Position numbers and translations under genes: made by a program. The notes under the pieces are model-generated. The model was not told the DNA's origin. It saw nothing but the letters and a program-made list of their open reading frames with translations, and made no database searches. DNA of 64,000 nt from Pseudonocardia abyssalis (GTDB taxonomy: Bacteria; Actinomycetota; Actinomycetes; Mycobacteriales; Pseudonocardiaceae). The DNA is taken from assembly GCF_019263705.2 (NCBI RefSeq), contig NZ_JADQDK010000001.1, positions 868,001 to 932,000 on the forward strand, in the 5' to 3' direction. The first letter of the stretch is position 1. Each line of letters starts with the position of its first letter. Below are positions 1 through 10,322 of this stretch, in pieces.

Positions 1-2616
1 TCCGAGGAGAGCTGGCTGGTCAAGGAGGTCGAACGGGGGATGCACCAGCGCTTCCCGAACGGCATCACCGACCAGTACCGCAAGCAGGTCGACTACGAGG
101 TCGGCGTCATCATCCAGATGGGCTTCCCCGGGTACTTCCTGGTCACGGCCGACCTGATCCAGCACGCGAAGAAGGTCGGCATCCGCTGCGGCCCCGGCCG
201 CGGGTCCGCCGCCGGCTCGCTCGTCGCCTACGCGCTGGGCATCACCGACCTCGACCCGATCCACCACAAGCTGCTCTTCGAGCGGTTCCTCAACCCCGAG
301 CGCATCTCGATGCCCGACATCGACATGGACTTCGACGAGCGCAGGCGTGGCGAGATGATCCGCTACACCACGGAGAAGTACGGCGAGGACCGGATCGCGC
401 AGATCATCACCTACTCCACGATCAAGGCGAAGGCCGCGATCAAGGACTCCGCGCGGGTGCTGTTCGGGCAGCCCGGCTACGCGGTGGCCGACCGGATCAC
501 CAAGGCGATGCCGCCGGCGATCATGGGCAAGGACATCCCGCTGTCCGGGGTGTTCGACCCCACGCACAAGCGGTACTCCGAGGCCACCGAGGTCCGGGCG
601 CTCTACGACGTCGACCCGCAGGTCAAGGAGATCATCGACACCGCGCGGGGCCTGGAGGGCCTCAAGCGGCAGTGGGGCGTGCACGCCGCGGGCGTGATCA
701 TGTCGAGCAAGCCGCTGATCGACGTCATCCCGATCCAGCGTCGCGAGGCCGACGGCGCGATCATCACGCAGTTCGACATGGGCGCCTGCGAGACGCTCGG
801 GCTGCTCAAGATGGACTTCCTGGGCCTGCGCAACCTCACGATCATCGACGATGCGCTGGAGAACATCGAGCTCAACGGCAAGGCGAAGCTCGTCATCGAG
901 GACGTCGGGCTCGACGACCAGAACACCTACGACCTGCTGTCCAAGGGCGAGACGCTCGGGGTGTTCCAGCTCGACGGCGGGCCGATGCGCGACCTGCTGC
1001 GCCGCATGGCGCCCACCGAGTTCGACGACATCTCCGCCGTCGGTGCGCTCTACCGGCCGGGCCCGATGGGCGCCAACGCGCACAACGACTACGCCGACCG
1101 CAAGAACAAGCGCCAGGAGATCATCCCGATCCACCCCGAGCTGGAGGAGCCGCTCAAGGAGGTGCTCGGGGAGACCTACGGCCTGATCGTGTACCAGGAA
1201 CAGGTCATGGCGATCGCGCAGACGCTGGCCGGGTACACGTTGGGCCAGGCCGACCTGCTCCGTCGCGCGATGGGCAAGAAGAAGAAGGAGATCCTGGACA
1301 AGGAGTACGCCGGCTTCGCCCAGGGGATGAAGGACAACGGCTACTCCGCGGCCGCGGTCAAGACGCTCTGGGACATCCTGCTCCCGTTCTCCGACTACGC
1401 GTTCAACCGGGCGCACTCCGCCGCGTACGGCGTCGTCTCGTACTGGACGGCGTACCTCAAGGCCAACTACCCGTCGGAGTACATGTCCGGCGTGCTCACC
1501 TCGGTGCGCGACGACAAGGACAAGGCCGCGGTCTACCTCGCGGAGTGCCGCCGCATGGGCATCACGGTGCTCGCGCCCGACGTCAACGAGTCGGTGCGCA
1601 ACTTCGCGCCGGTCGGCACCGACATCCGTTTCGGCCTCGGCGGCATCCGCAACGTCGGCGTCAACGTCGTCGACGCGATCGTGAAGGCGCGCAAGGACAA
1701 GGGCGACTTCACCGACTTCTCCGACTTCCTGCGCAAGGTCGACGCGGTGGTCTGCAACAAGAAGGTCATCGAGTCGCTCATCAAGGCCGGGGCGTTCGAC
1801 TCGCTCGGGCACACCCGCAAGGGCCTGCTCCTGGTGCACGCCGACGCGATCGACGCGGTGATGAGCACCAAGAAGGCCGCGTCGATGGGCCAGTTCGACC
1901 TGTTCGGCTCGATGGACGGGTCCGGCACGTCCGAGCTCGACTCCGTGTTCGACGTCAAGGTCTCCGACGACGAGTGGGAGACCAAGCACAAGCTCGCGGT
2001 GGAGCGGGAGATGCTCGGGCTCTACGTCTCCGGTCACCCGCTGCACGGCGTGGAGCAGGTGCTGGCGGCCAAGACCGACACCCCGATCTCGGCCATCGTC
2101 GGCGGCGACGTGCCCGACGGGCACCAGGTCACCATCGGCGGCATCCTCGCCGGGGTCAACCGGCGGGTGAACAAGAACGGCGAGCCCTGGGCGTCGGCGC
2201 AGCTGGAGGACCTGGCGGGCGGGCTCGAGGTGCTGTTCTTCCCCCGCTGCTACCAGGTGGTCGGCGTCGACGTCGCCGAGGACGCGATCGTGCTGCTCAA
2301 GGGCCGGGTCAACCGCCGCGACGACCGCGTCTCGCTGATCGTCAACGACCTCGCCCTGCCCGACCTCACCGTCGCCAACGGCGGCCCGGGTGCCCCGATC
2401 AAGGTGAGCATGCGCACCGAGCTGGTCACCCCGCAGCGGGTGAGCCGGCTCAAGGAGGTGCTCAGTCACCACCCGGGCACCTCCGAGGTGCACCTGGCGC
2501 TGGTGGGTGGGAGCGGCACGAAGGTCTGGAAGCTCGACGACGGGCTGAAGGTCACGCAGTCGAGCGCGCTGATGGGCGACCTGAAGGCCCTGCTCGGCCC
2601 CGGCTGCCTGGGCTGA
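1..2616 (+). CDS. dnaE: DNA polymerase III alpha subunit, 3' part
   Basis: Catalytic subunit of the replicative DNA polymerase. The reading frame is open from base 1, so the gene is cut by the left edge; about 871 residues remain of a family usually near 1150-1200, and the N-terminal PHP domain lies outside. Visible polymerase motifs are [10 protein letters not shown], the metal-binding acidic motif PDIDMDF near residues 104-110, and YRPGPMG. Towards the C terminus there is an OB-fold-like stretch ([12 protein letters not shown]). The protein ends in GPGCLG. It is the left flank of the biotin region, as dnaE1 is in mycobacteria (recall). Stop TGA at 2614-2616. No frame damage is visible. Confidence 0.96.
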   Translation, partial: SEESWLVKEVERGMHQRFPNGITDQYRKQVDYEVGVIIQMGFPGYFLVTADLIQHAKKVGIRCGPGRGSAAGSLVAYALGITDLDPIHHKLLFERFLNPERISMPDIDMDFDERRRGEMIRYTTEKYGEDRIAQIITYSTIKAKAAIKDSARVLFGQPGYAVADRITKAMPPAIMGKDIPLSGVFDPTHKRYSEATEVRALYDVDPQVKEIIDTARGLEGLKRQWGVHAAGVIMSSKPLIDVIPIQRREADGAIITQFDMGACETLGLLKMDFLGLRNLTIIDDALENIELNGKAKLVIEDVGLDDQNTYDLLSKGETLGVFQLDGGPMRDLLRRMAPTEFDDISAVGALYRPGPMGANAHNDYADRKNKRQEIIPIHPELEEPLKEVLGETYGLIVYQEQVMAIAQTLAGYTLGQADLLRRAMGKKKKEILDKEYAGFAQGMKDNGYSAAAVKTLWDILLPFSDYAFNRAHSAAYGVVSYWTAYLKANYPSEYMSGVLTSVRDDKDKAAVYLAECRRMGITVLAPDVNESVRNFAPVGTDIRFGLGGIRNVGVNVVDAIVKARKDKGDFTDFSDFLRKVDAVVCNKKVIESLIKAGAFDSLGHTRKGLLLVHADAIDAVMSTKKAASMGQFDLFGSMDGSGTSELDSVFDVKVSDDEWETKHKLAVEREMLGLYVSGHPLHGVEQVLAAKTDTPISAIVGGDVPDGHQVTIGGILAGVNRRVNKNGEPWASAQLEDLAGGLEVLFFPRCYQVVGVDVAEDAIVLLKGRVNRRDDRVSLIVNDLALPDLTVANGGPGAPIKVSMRTELVTPQRVSRLKEVLSHHPGTSEVHLALVGGSGTKVWKLDDGLKVTQSSALMGDLKALLGPGCLG

Positions 2617-2717
2617 TCGCCCCGTCAGCGGGGACGTCGACCGGCCCGGGATCCAGTCGAGAGGTGTCGAGCGCCCGGGGAACCCCTCCGCGTGAAGCTC
2701 GTGCCGCAGGGCGCCGG

Positions 2718-3590
2718 TCAGGGCCGCCCGGCGAGCCGCTGCCAGTACTGCTGGGCGGGGCGGTCCCAGCGGGCGTGCAGGTGGGCGAACCGCTCCGCGG
2801 CCCGGGTGCCCGCCCAGTGCGCGGGCAGCAGCTCCGGGGGGAGGCGGGGGTCGAGGAACGGGAAGCGCCGCCACGCGTGCACCAGGTGGATCTGGTGGGC
2901 CAGCACCTCGGCCGGGGTGGCGGGCTCGGCGCCGGAGAAGGCGTCGAGGAACTCCTCGTAGGCCGCCTCGACGTCCGCGAGGTCCCAGGCCTGCGCGACG
3001 ACCTCGCCCTCCGCGCCGATCGCGCCGAACGGCCCGACGAACGAGCTGCTGACTGCGGTGAGTTCGAGGTCGGCGAGGACGTCGGCGACCTCGGGCTGCT
3101 TGCCCGGGTCGGGCGAGACCCACACGCCCGGCGCTGGCGACCCGAGCCCGGCCCAGGCCAGCCGCGTGCGCAGCCGGTGGCGCAGCTGGCGGCGGGCCTC
3201 CGGGACGCTGACCAGCAGCACCAGCCACCGGCCGTCCCACGGCCGCGCCGACGCGCCGAACCCGTAGATCCGCTCGGCGCCGTCGGTGAGCAGCCGCCGG
3301 CCCGACGGGGTGAGGGACCAGCGCACCCGCCGCCCGGCCCGGTCGGACTCCAGCAACCCCTCCGCCGCCGTGCGGGCCAGGGCCTGCCGCGCCGACTTGG
3401 GCTCGACGTCGAGCGCACCGAGGACGTCGAGGATGGCCTGCGTCCAGACCGGCTCCTCGCGCGGGAGGACGAACTCGCCGAGGACCGTGAGCAGCAGGGA
3501 ACGGGCGCTGGTCGCGCCCAGCTCGCGGCGGCGCGACAGCGCCGGGTGCTCGGTGCCCGGGAGAGGGGGGAGTGACTCGGCGGCGGACAT
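2718..3590 (-). CDS. PaaX family transcriptional regulator
   Basis: A 290-residue protein of the PaaX type. It has an N-terminal winged helix (about residues 28-110, ARSLLLTVLGEFV to VRWSLTPSGRRLL), a central PaaX-like domain (WLVLLVSVPEARRQLRHRLRTRLAWAGLG), and a C-terminal helical part (LVHAWRRFPFLDPRLPPELLP). PaaX itself represses phenylacetate catabolism, but no paa genes are here, so the ligand is unknown. It is divergent from bioA with only 27 bases between starts. A minus-strand TAGAGT hexamer (3600-3605) lies 9 bases before its ATG and overlaps the bioA hexamer, so it may control itself and bioA; that is inference. Confidence 0.85.
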   Translation of the reverse strand: MSAAESLPPLPGTEHPALSRRRELGATSARSLLLTVLGEFVLPREEPVWTQAILDVLGALDVEPKSARQALARTAAEGLLESDRAGRRVRWSLTPSGRRLLTDGAERIYGFGASARPWDGRWLVLLVSVPEARRQLRHRLRTRLAWAGLGSPAPGVWVSPDPGKQPEVADVLADLELTAVSSSFVGPFGAIGAEGEVVAQAWDLADVEAAYEEFLDAFSGAEPATPAEVLAHQIHLVHAWRRFPFLDPRLPPELLPAHWAGTRAAERFAHLHARWDRPAQQYWQRLAGRP

Positions 3591-3599
3591 GACCGGCCC

Positions 3600-3609
3600 A
3601 CTCTAGTGT
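3600..3609. promoter_or_regulatory. Overlapping divergent -10 elements of paaX-like gene and bioA
   Basis: The ten bases ACTCTAGTGT hold two back-to-back -10 hexamers that share the central TA. On the plus strand TAGTGT (3604-3609) lies 8 bases before the bioA GTG. On the minus strand TAGAGT (3605-3600) lies 9 bases before the ATG at 3590. Both mRNAs would be leaderless or nearly so. Confidence 0.55.
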
Positions 3610-3617
3610 GATCGCCC

Positions 3618-4886
3618 GTGGAGATCAGCGACCTGGTGGCAGCGGACCGGCAGCACGTGTGGCACCCCTACGCCCCGATGCCGGCGACGTCGGTGCCGCT
3701 GCCCGTCGCCTCGGCGTCCGGGGTCCGGCTGACGCTCGCCGACGGTCGCGAGCTCGTCGACGGCATGTCGTCGTGGTGGGCGGCGATCCACGGCTACGCC
3801 CACCCCGTCCTCGACGCGGCGGTGCGCGACCAGCTCGGGTCCATGAGCCACGTGATGTTCGGTGGTCTGACGCACTCGCCCGCCGTCGACCTGGCCCGGC
3901 TGCTCGTCGACGTCACCCCGGCCGGTCTGGAGCACGTGTTCCTGGCCGACTCCGGGTCGGTATCGGTCGAGGTCGCGATCAAGATGTGCCTGCAGTACCA
4001 GCGCTCGCGCGGCCGGCCGGAGAAGCACCGGCTGATGACCTGGCGGGGCGGCTACCACGGGGACACGTTCGGCGCGATGAGTGTCTGCGACCCCGACGGC
4101 GGGATGCACTCGCTGTGGCAGGACGTCCTCCCGCAGCAGGTCTTCGCCTCCGCGCCGCCGCGGGAGTTCGAGACCGCCTACGTCGAGGAGCTCGCGAAGC
4201 TCGTCGAGACGCACGCGGACGAGCTGGCCGCGGTGATCGTCGAGCCGGTGGTGCAGGGTGCGGGCGGGATGCGCTTCCACGATCCCCGCTACCTGCACGT
4301 CCTGCGCGAGCTGTGCCTCACCCATGACGTGCTGCTGGTGTTCGACGAGATCGCCACCGGTTTCGGTCGCACCGGTGAGATGTTCGCCGCCGACCACGCC
4401 GGGATCGCGCCCGACGTCATGTGCGTCGGCAAGGCCCTGACCGGCGGCTACCTGACGATGGCGGCGGCGCTGTGCACGTCGGAGGTGGCCAGGGGGATCT
4501 CCGACGGGGCCGCGGGCGTCCTCATGCACGGCCCGACGTTCATGGGGAACCCGCTCGCCGCGGCCGTCGCGGGGGCGTCGGTGCGGCTGCTCCAGGAGCG
4601 TGACTGGCGCGGCGAGGTCTCCGGGATCGGCCGCGCGCTGACCGCGGGGCTCACCCCGGCCCGGGCGCTGCCCGGCGTCGTCGAGGTTCGGGTGCTCGGC
4701 GCGATCGGGGTCGTGCAGCTCGACCACGAGGTCGACATGGCTGCGGCGTCGGCGGCCGCGGTCGAGGCGGGGGTGTGGCTGCGCCCGTTCCGCGACCTCG
4801 TCTACACGATGCCGCCCTATGTCTGCACGCCCGACGACCTGGCGTCGATCACCGCGGCGGTGTGCGCGGCGGCGGCCGCCGGGTAG
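3618..4886 (+). CDS. bioA: Adenosylmethionine-8-amino-7-oxononanoate aminotransferase
   Basis: PLP enzyme that transfers the amino group of S-adenosylmethionine to 8-amino-7-oxononanoate, making 7,8-diaminopelargonate, the third-last step of biotin synthesis. It has 422 residues, a normal length. The N-terminal substrate motif HVWHPYAPM and [10 protein letters not shown] are typical of Bio[14 protein letters not shown] is the PLP-binding acidic motif, and the PLP lysine is in VGKALTGGY (about residue 272). The GTG start fits a TAGTGT hexamer 8 bases upstream. bioF-bioD-bioB follow after the inserted transporter gene. A 10-bp stem hairpin directly follows the stop. Confidence 0.96.
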   Translation: MEISDLVAADRQHVWHPYAPMPATSVPLPVASASGVRLTLADGRELVDGMSSWWAAIHGYAHPVLDAAVRDQLGSMSHVMFGGLTHSPAVDLARLLVDVTPAGLEHVFLADSGSVSVEVAIKMCLQYQRSRGRPEKHRLMTWRGGYHGDTFGAMSVCDPDGGMHSLWQDVLPQQVFASAPPREFETAYVEELAKLVETHADELAAVIVEPVVQGAGGMRFHDPRYLHVLRELCLTHDVLLVFDEIATGFGRTGEMFAADHAGIAPDVMCVGKALTGGYLTMAAALCTSEVARGISDGAAGVLMHGPTFMGNPLAAAVAGASVRLLQERDWRGEVSGIGRALTAGLTPARALPGVVEVRVLGAIGVVQLDHEVDMAAASAAAVEAGVWLRPFRDLVYTMPPYVCTPDDLASITAAVCAAAAAG

Positions 4887-4914
4887 GGGTGATCATGGAC
4901 ACCGATGATCACCC
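4887..4914 (+). terminator. Hairpin directly after bioA
   Basis: A perfect 10-bp inverted repeat (GGGTGATCAT / ATGATCACCC) with an 8-base loop begins right after the bioA stop codon. There is no T-run, as is common for actinomycete terminators. It could instead be an operator of the downstream gene. Confidence 0.5.
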
Positions 4915-5141
4915 GTGCGGGGTCGTCGACCGGGTGACGGCGGCGCCGGGAGCCGCGGCCGGCCGCGTCGTCCGCAGTACGCCGACCAGCGCGGACCGGC
5001 CGCCCAGATGAACATGACAGTCAGGTGAACGCGGCGGAAGGCGGACAGAGGGCTCGGAACGGACATCGGTGATGTGGCGTTGGCTGGGTCGCGGTGCACC
5101 GAGGCGCCCGTCCGTGACCGACCTATCTGCCGGAGTTCTCG
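4915..5141 (+). promoter_or_regulatory. Leader region of the SulP/carbonic anhydrase gene
   Basis: This 227-base gap carries no credible gene. It contains CATGACAGTCAGGTGA (5013-5028) with the dyad TGAC-n-GTCA. The same 16-mer with one change occurs at 13967-13982 in the nrtR-nadA gap. The promoter of the downstream gene should lie here, but I cannot place a convincing -10. Confidence 0.35.
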
Positions 5142-7256
5142 ATGACCGCATCCGAGGTCCGCCCGTCCCAGCACGCCCCGCCCGCTCCCGCCGGGACCGG
5201 CCGCGTGGCGGCCCTGCGCGCCGACCTCGGCGCCTCGCTCGTCGTCTTCCTCGTCGCCGTCCCGCTGTCGCTGGGCATCGCGCTCGCCTCCGGCGCGCCG
5301 ATCATGGCCGGGATCATCGCCGCGGTCGTCGGCGGCGTGGTGGCCGGGCTGCTGGGCGGCTCGCCGCTGCAGGTCAGCGGGCCGGCCGCGGGCCTCACCG
5401 TCGTCGTCGCCGAGCTGGTGGCGCGGTTCGGCTGGCAGGTCACCTGCCTGATCACGGTCGGCGCGGGCCTGCTGCAGATCGTGTTCGGGCTGCTGCGCGT
5501 CGCCCGGTTCAGCCAGGCCATCCCGCCCGCCGTCGTGCACGGGATGCTCGCCGGGATCGGGCTGACGATCGCTCTCGGCCAGCTGCACGTCGTGCTCGGC
5601 GCAACCCCGCCCACGAGCGCCGTCGACTCCGTCCTCGGGCTCCCCGCCCGGCTGCTGGCCGCCGATCCGGCCGCCGCGGCCGTCGGCGGCGTGACGCTCA
5701 CGATGCTGCTGGCCTGGCCGCTGGTGCCGAAGGTGGTGCGGGCGGTGCCCGGGCCGCTCGTCGCCGTCGTCGCGGCCACCGCCGTCGCGGTGATCTGGCC
5801 CGCGGTCCCGAGGGTCGACCTCCCCGGCGGGCTGCTGGAGTCGATCGCCCTGCCGAGCGTGCTGCCGACGGGGGACTGGACCGGGATCGTCGGCGGCATC
5901 CTGACCGTCGCCCTGATCGCGAGCGTGGAGAGCCTGCTGTCGGCCGTCGCGGTCGACCGGCTCCGCCGCCCGGACGGCAGCCACGGCCCGCGCACCCGCC
6001 CCGACCGCGAGCTGATCGGTCAGGGCGCCGCCAACGGAGTGTCCGGGCTGCTCGGCGGCCTGCCCGTCACCGGGGTGATCGTGCGCAGCTCGGCCAACGT
6101 CCGGGCCGGGGCCCGCACCCGCGCGGCGACCGTGTTCCACGGCGTCTGGATCGCGGTGTTCGCGATCTTCCTGATCGGGATCATCGAGCTGGTGCCGCTC
6201 GCGGCCCTCGCCGGACTGCTGATCATGGTCGGGCTCCAGCTCGTGAAGCCGGCCGACATGGCGCAGGCCCGCCGCCACGGCGACCTCGCGGTCTACGTCG
6301 CCACCATCGTCGGGGTGCTGGCGCTGAACCTGCTGGAGGGCGTCGGGGTCGGGCTGGCCGTCGCCGCCTTCCTCATGCTGCGCCGCGCGCTCTCGGCGAG
6401 CCTGCAGCACGAGCCGCCCGCGGCCGACGGCGAGCCGCACCGCGTCATCGTCGGGGGGACACTGAGCTTCCTGTCCGTCCCGTCGCTGGCGCGGACGCTG
6501 GGCGCGGTGCCCGCCGGTGCGCCGGTGCAGGTCGACCTCGTCGTCGACTACCTCGACCACGCCGCCTACGACCATCTCGACACCTGGACCGCCCGGCACC
6601 GCGCGAGCGGCGCCCCGACCGAGGTGACCGAGCCTGCCGACGCCGGCGGCACGCGGCGGGGCCGGTACGCGACGTGGTCACAGTGGCCGGGGTCCCAGGC
6701 GAAACCGCTGCTCACGGGCGTGGCGGCGTTCCACGAGGAGTCGGTGCCGCTGCGGTCGCCGGGCTCCGGGCAGGCCCCGTCGGGGCTGCTGCTGACCTGC
6801 GCCGACTCCCGGGTCGTGCCCAGCGTGATCACCCGCAGCGGCCCGGGCGACCTGTTCACCGTGCAGAACGTCGGCAACCTCGTCGCCGGGACGTCGGTGC
6901 GCGCCGCCGTCCAGTACGCGACGACGGTCCTGGAGGTCCCGACGCTCGCGGTGTGCGGGCACTCCGGCTGCGGCGCGATGCGCGGGCTGCTCGACGGCAC
7001 CGCCGAGGGTGCGCTGGGCGACTGGCTGCGTGCGGCGGCCCCGAGCCTGGAGGCGTTCCGCGCGGGGCACCCGGTCGGCGTCGCGGCGCTGCGCGACGGG
7101 TTCGGCGAGGCCGAGGCGTTGGCGATGGTCAACGTCGCCGTCCAGCTCGACGCGCTGGAGCACACCGGGGCGGGACTCGTCGGGCTGTTCTCCGACATCC
7201 CCACCGCCCGGGTGCTCGCCCTGGACCGGGAGGCGCAGGAGTTCCGGCTCGGGTAG
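5142..7256 (+). CDS. SulP-family anion transporter fused to beta-carbonic anhydrase
   Basis: A 704-residue fusion. Residues about 20-420 form a SulP-type multispanning membrane domain (VPLSLGIALASGAPIMAG, SGPAAGLTVVVAE). A short STAS-like segment follows (GGTLSFLSVPSLARTLG). From about residue 500 there is a beta-carbonic anhydrase. Its zinc ligands are visible: C553 with the D555/R557 dyad in CADSR, and H607 and C610 in HSGCGAM. Known SulP-CA fusions are thought to move bicarbonate and interconvert it with CO2 at the membrane. It sits between bioA and bioF on the same strand. Biotin-dependent carboxylases use bicarbonate, so a link is plausible but inferred. The true substrate (bicarbonate or sulfate) is untested. 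Confidence 0.9.
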   Translation: MTASEVRPSQHAPPAPAGTGRVAALRADLGASLVVFLVAVPLSLGIALASGAPIMAGIIAAVVGGVVAGLLGGSPLQVSGPAAGLTVVVAELVARFGWQVTCLITVGAGLLQIVFGLLRVARFSQAIPPAVVHGMLAGIGLTIALGQLHVVLGATPPTSAVDSVLGLPARLLAADPAAAAVGGVTLTMLLAWPLVPKVVRAVPGPLVAVVAATAVAVIWPAVPRVDLPGGLLESIALPSVLPTGDWTGIVGGILTVALIASVESLLSAVAVDRLRRPDGSHGPRTRPDRELIGQGAANGVSGLLGGLPVTGVIVRSSANVRAGARTRAATVFHGVWIAVFAIFLIGIIELVPLAALAGLLIMVGLQLVKPADMAQARRHGDLAVYVATIVGVLALNLLEGVGVGLAVAAFLMLRRALSASLQHEPPAADGEPHRVIVGGTLSFLSVPSLARTLGAVPAGAPVQVDLVVDYLDHAAYDHLDTWTARHRASGAPTEVTEPADAGGTRRGRYATWSQWPGSQAKPLLTGVAAFHEESVPLRSPGSGQAPSGLLLTCADSRVVPSVITRSGPGDLFTVQNVGNLVAGTSVRAAVQYATTVLEVPTLAVCGHSGCGAMRGLLDGTAEGALGDWLRAAAPSLEAFRAGHPVGVAALRDGFGEAEALAMVNVAVQLDALEHTGAGLVGLFSDIPTARVLALDREAQEFRLG

Positions 7257-7257
7257 C

Positions 7258-7263
7258 TAGGGT
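7258..7263 (+). promoter_or_regulatory. bioF -10 element (leaderless type)
   Basis: TAGGGT ends 6 bases before the bioF GTG and starts 2 bases after the stop of the upstream gene, so bioF-bioD-bioB-bsaP probably has its own promoter. Confidence 0.5.
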
Positions 7264-7269
7264 CGGGGG

Positions 7270-8403
7270 GTGGTTGACCACCCCCTCGCCTGGCTCGACG
7301 CCCACGCCGACGCCCGTCGCGCCGCCGGACTGCGCCGGGAGCTGCGCCCGCGCCCGGCCGGTGAGCCCGGCATCGACCTCGCCGGCAACGACTACCTCGG
7401 GTTGACCTCCGACCCGCGGGTCGTCGCCGGTGGCATCGAGGCCCTGCGGACGTGGGGGGCGGGCTCGACGGGGTCACGGCTGGTCACGGGCACGACCGCG
7501 CTGCACGCGGAGCTGGAGCGTGAGCTCGCGGCGTTCTGCGGCGTCGAGTCGGCTCTCGTGTTCTCCTCGGGCTACGCGGCGAACCTCGGCGCGCTCACCG
7601 CGCTGTCCGGGCCGGGCTCACTGATCGTCTCCGACGTCGCCAACCACGCGTCGCTCGTCGACGCCTGCCGGTTGTCCCGGGCGCGGATCGTCGTGGCGGA
7701 CGGTCCCGCCGCCGTCGACGCGGCCCTCGCCGCGCGCACCGAGTCCCGCGCGCTCGTCGTCACCGACAGCGTGAACAGCGTCGACGGCGGGCTGGCCCCG
7801 CTCCGGGCCCTGCACGAGGTCAGCCGGGCGAGAGGGGCGCTCCTCGTCGTCGACGAGGCCCACGGGCTGGGCGTCTGCGGGCCGGGTGGGCGCGGGCTGC
7901 TGGCCGGCGTCGGGCTGGCGGGGGCGGACGACGTCGTGGCCACCGTGACGCTGTCGAAGGCGCTGGGGAGCCAGGGCGGGGCGGTGCTCGGGCCCGCCGC
8001 GGTCACCGCGCACCTCGTCGACACCGCGCGCTCGTTCATCTTCGACACCGGCCTCGCGCCCGCCTGCGTCGGCTCCGCCCTCGCGGCCCTGCGAGTGCTG
8101 GCGGCCACCCCGTCCCTGCCCGGGGCGGTGCTGCGCGCCGCCGCCGACCTCGCCGCCGCCGCCGGGGTGCCGGTGCCGGAGTCGTCGGTGGTGTCGGTGG
8201 TGCTGGGCGAGCCGGAGCGGGCGCTCGCCGCCGCACGGCGGTGCGCGGAGCTGGGTGTGCGGGTCGGTTGCTTCCGCCCGCCGTCGGTCCCGGTGGGGAC
8301 GAGCCGGCTGCGGCTGACGGCGCGGGCGACGCTGACCGGCGACGAGCTCGCGCACGTCCGTGCGGTGCTGGCCGAGGTGCTGGCGCCTGCGGCGGCGCGA
8401 TGA
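7270..8403 (+). CDS. bioF: 8-amino-7-oxononanoate synthase
   Basis: PLP enzyme that condenses pimeloyl-thioester with L-alanine to 8-amino-7-oxononanoate, the first committed step of the biotin ring pathway. It has 377 residues, normal for BioF. Visible motifs are [13 protein letters not shown], the [10 protein letters not shown] substrate loop, [16 protein letters not shown], and the PLP lysine K230 in [14 protein letters not shown] start with a TAGGGT hexamer 6 bases upstream. Its TGA overlaps the bioD ATG (ATGA), so the two are translationally coupled. Confidence 0.96.
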   Translation: MVDHPLAWLDAHADARRAAGLRRELRPRPAGEPGIDLAGNDYLGLTSDPRVVAGGIEALRTWGAGSTGSRLVTGTTALHAELERELAAFCGVESALVFSSGYAANLGALTALSGPGSLIVSDVANHASLVDACRLSRARIVVADGPAAVDAALAARTESRALVVTDSVNSVDGGLAPLRALHEVSRARGALLVVDEAHGLGVCGPGGRGLLAGVGLAGADDVVATVTLSKALGSQGGAVLGPAAVTAHLVDTARSFIFDTGLAPACVGSALAALRVLAATPSLPGAVLRAAADLAAAAGVPVPESSVVSVVLGEPERALAAARRCAELGVRVGCFRPPSVPVGTSRLRLTARATLTGDELAHVRAVLAEVLAPAAAR

Positions 8404-9089
8404 GTCGCGTCCTCGTCGTCACCGGCACCGGGACGGGGGTCGGCAAGACCGTCGTCACCGCCGCGGTGGCCGCGCTCGCGCCGGGCCGCGTCGCGGTACT
8501 CAAGCCCGCCCAGACCGGGGTGGGTCCCGACGAGCCGGGCGACCTCGCCGACGTCGCCCGCCTCGTCCCCGGCGTCACCGGCCGCGAGCTGGGCCGCTAC
8601 CCCGATCCGCTCGCCCCCGACACCGCCGCCCGCCGCGCCGGCCTCCCGCCGGTCACACCCGCCGCGGCCGTCGCGGCGGCCCGGGAACTGGCCGTCGACC
8701 ACGACCTCGTGCTCGTCGAGGGGGCGGGCGGGCTGCTCGTCCGGTTCGACGGGACGGGGACGCTGGCCGACGTCGCGGCAGCCCTCGACGCACCCGTCCT
8801 CGTCGTCGCCGCGGCGGGTCTGGGCACGCTCAACCACACCGCCCTGACGACCGGGGCGCTGACCGCGCGCGGGTTGCGGTGCGCGGGGGTCGTCGTCGGG
8901 TCGTGGCCGCGCGACCCCGATCTCGCCGCGCGCTGCAACCTCGCCGACCTGCCCGCCGTCACCGGATTCCCGCTGCTCGGAGCGGTCCCGGACGGGGCCG
9001 GGGTGCTCGGCCCGGAGGAGTTCGAGTCCGTCGCCCGTCACAGTCTTTCGCCCGAACTGGGCGGGGAATGGCATAGTCCCGGATCGTGA
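8400..9089 (+). CDS. bioD: Dethiobiotin synthetase
   Basis: ATP-dependent carboxylation of 7,8-diaminopelargonate to dethiobiotin. It has 229 residues when started at the ATG overlapping the bioF stop. The P-loop GTGTGVGKT (residues 8-16) directly follows the first strand, which supports this start over in-frame upstream starts inside bioF. Further motifs are KPAQTGV and VEGAGGLLV. The TGA overlaps the bioB GTG (GTGA). Confidence 0.95.
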   Translation: MSRVLVVTGTGTGVGKTVVTAAVAALAPGRVAVLKPAQTGVGPDEPGDLADVARLVPGVTGRELGRYPDPLAPDTAARRAGLPPVTPAAAVAAARELAVDHDLVLVEGAGGLLVRFDGTGTLADVAAALDAPVLVVAAAGLGTLNHTALTTGALTARGLRCAGVVVGSWPRDPDLAARCNLADLPAVTGFPLLGAVPDGAGVLGPEEFESVARHSLSPELGGEWHSPGS

Positions 9090-10096
9090 CGACCACCGAA
9101 GCCGCCGCCATCCTGTCCACCGCCCGCACCCAGGTGTTGGAGGAGGGCATCGGCCTCGACGAGGCCCAGGTGCTCGAGGTGCTGCGGCTGCCCGACGACG
9201 CCCTCGACGATCTGCTGCAGCTCGCCCACGACGTGCGGATGCGGTGGTGCGGGCCGGAGGTCGAGGTCGAGGGGATCATCTCGCTCAAGACCGGCGGGTG
9301 CCCGGAGGACTGCCACTTCTGCTCGCAGTCGGGCCTGTTCGCCTCGCCGGTGCGCTCGGCGTGGCTCGACGTCCCGGCGCTGGTCGAGGCGGCGAAGCAG
9401 ACCGCGAAGACCGGGGCCACGGAGTTCTGCATCGTCGCCGCCGTGCGCGGGCCGGACGCGCGGCTGATGGCGCAGGTCGCGGCGGGGATCGCGGCGATCA
9501 AGGACGAGATCGACATCAACATCGCGTGCTCGCTGGGGATGCTGGACCAGGAGCAGGTCGACCAGCTCGCCGCGATGGGCGTGCACCGCTACAACCACAA
9601 CCTGGAGACGGCGCGGTCGCACTTCCCGAACGTGGTCACCACGCACACCTGGGAGGAGCGGGCGGAGACGCTGCGGCTGGTGCGCGAGGCCGGCATGGAG
9701 GTGTGCTGCGGCGGGATCCTGGGGATGGGGGAGACGTTGGAGCAGCGTGCGGAGTTCGCGTCGCAGTTGGCCGCGCTGACCCCGGACGAGGTGCCGTTGA
9801 ACTTCCTCAACCCGCGCCCGGGCACCCCGTTCGGTGACCAGGAGCCGATGGAGGGGTCCGACGCGCTGCGCGCGGTCGCGGCGTTCCGGCTCGCGCTGCC
9901 GCGTACGGTGCTGCGCTTCGCGGGCGGTCGGGAGATCACGCTCGGCGACCTGGGCGCCCGCAAGGGCCTGCTCGGCGGGATCAACGCGGTCATCGTGGGC
10001 AACTACCTCACGACGCTGGGGCGCGCGGCGGAGTCCGACATCGACCTGCTCGGCGAGCTCCAGATGCCGATCAAGGCGCTGAACGACACGATCTGA
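9086..10096 (+). CDS. bioB: Biotin synthase (radical SAM)
   Basis: Inserts sulfur into dethiobiotin to give biotin. 336 residues. The radical-SAM cluster cysteines C72, C76 and C79 are in [10 protein letters not shown]. Other BioB features are [12 protein letters not shown], the [10 protein letters not shown] segment and the C-terminal FAGGRE motif, whose arginine is a ligand to the auxiliary 2Fe-2S cluster in known BioB. It starts at the GTG overlapping bioD and ends in TGATG, overlapping bsaP by one base. Confidence 0.97.
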   Translation: MTTTEAAAILSTARTQVLEEGIGLDEAQVLEVLRLPDDALDDLLQLAHDVRMRWCGPEVEVEGIISLKTGGCPEDCHFCSQSGLFASPVRSAWLDVPALVEAAKQTAKTGATEFCIVAAVRGPDARLMAQVAAGIAAIKDEIDINIACSLGMLDQEQVDQLAAMGVHRYNHNLETARSHFPNVVTTHTWEERAETLRLVREAGMEVCCGGILGMGETLEQRAEFASQLAALTPDEVPLNFLNPRPGTPFGDQEPMEGSDALRAVAAFRLALPRTVLRFAGGREITLGDLGARKGLLGGINAVIVGNYLTTLGRAAESDIDLLGELQMPIKALNDTI

Positions 10097-10287
10097 TGGC
10101 CCATCGCGACGAGTCCTTCTGCGACCAGTGCGGGCAGCCCGCCGGTGACCATCCGCGCTGCGTCACACGTCGCGAGCTGGAGCCGCCGCGGTACTGCCCC
10201 GCGTGCGCGCGGCGGATGGTCGTCCAGGTGAACCCGGTGGGCTGGACGGCCCTGTGCAGCCGGCACGGCGAGCTGCACAGCGCGTAG
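10096..10287 (+). CDS. bsaP: Biotin synthase auxiliary protein BsaP-like
   Basis: A 63-residue Cys-rich protein whose ATG overlaps the bioB stop. Cysteines are at 9, 12, 22, 34, 37 and 54, including two CxxC pairs (CDQC, CPAC), with further histidines at 19, 57 and 61. Size, cysteine spacing and position directly after bioB match the small mycobacterial protein downstream of bioB (Rv1590 type) reported to be needed for conversion of dethiobiotin to biotin, probably through an iron-sulfur cluster. The assignment rests on recall of that family and on gene context. Confidence 0.8.
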   Translation: MAHRDESFCDQCGQPAGDHPRCVTRRELEPPRYCPACARRMVVQVNPVGWTALCSRHGELHSA

Positions 10288-10297
10288 CGTTGCCGTG

Positions 10298-10317
10298 GCA
10301 CCGTCGTGCTCCGGTGC
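10298..10317 (+). terminator. Possible hairpin after bsaP
   Basis: A 6-bp inverted repeat (GCACCG / CGGTGC) with an 8-base loop lies 11 bases after the bsaP stop. It is short and has no T-run. Confidence 0.25.
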
Positions 10318-10322
10318 GTCGG

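Noticed and set aside
672..3575. 967-residue plus-strand frame overlapping dnaE
   Set aside because: Arg/Ala/Gly-rich translation with no motifs, in a shifted frame of dnaE and antisense to the PaaX-like gene; a G+C-driven shadow.
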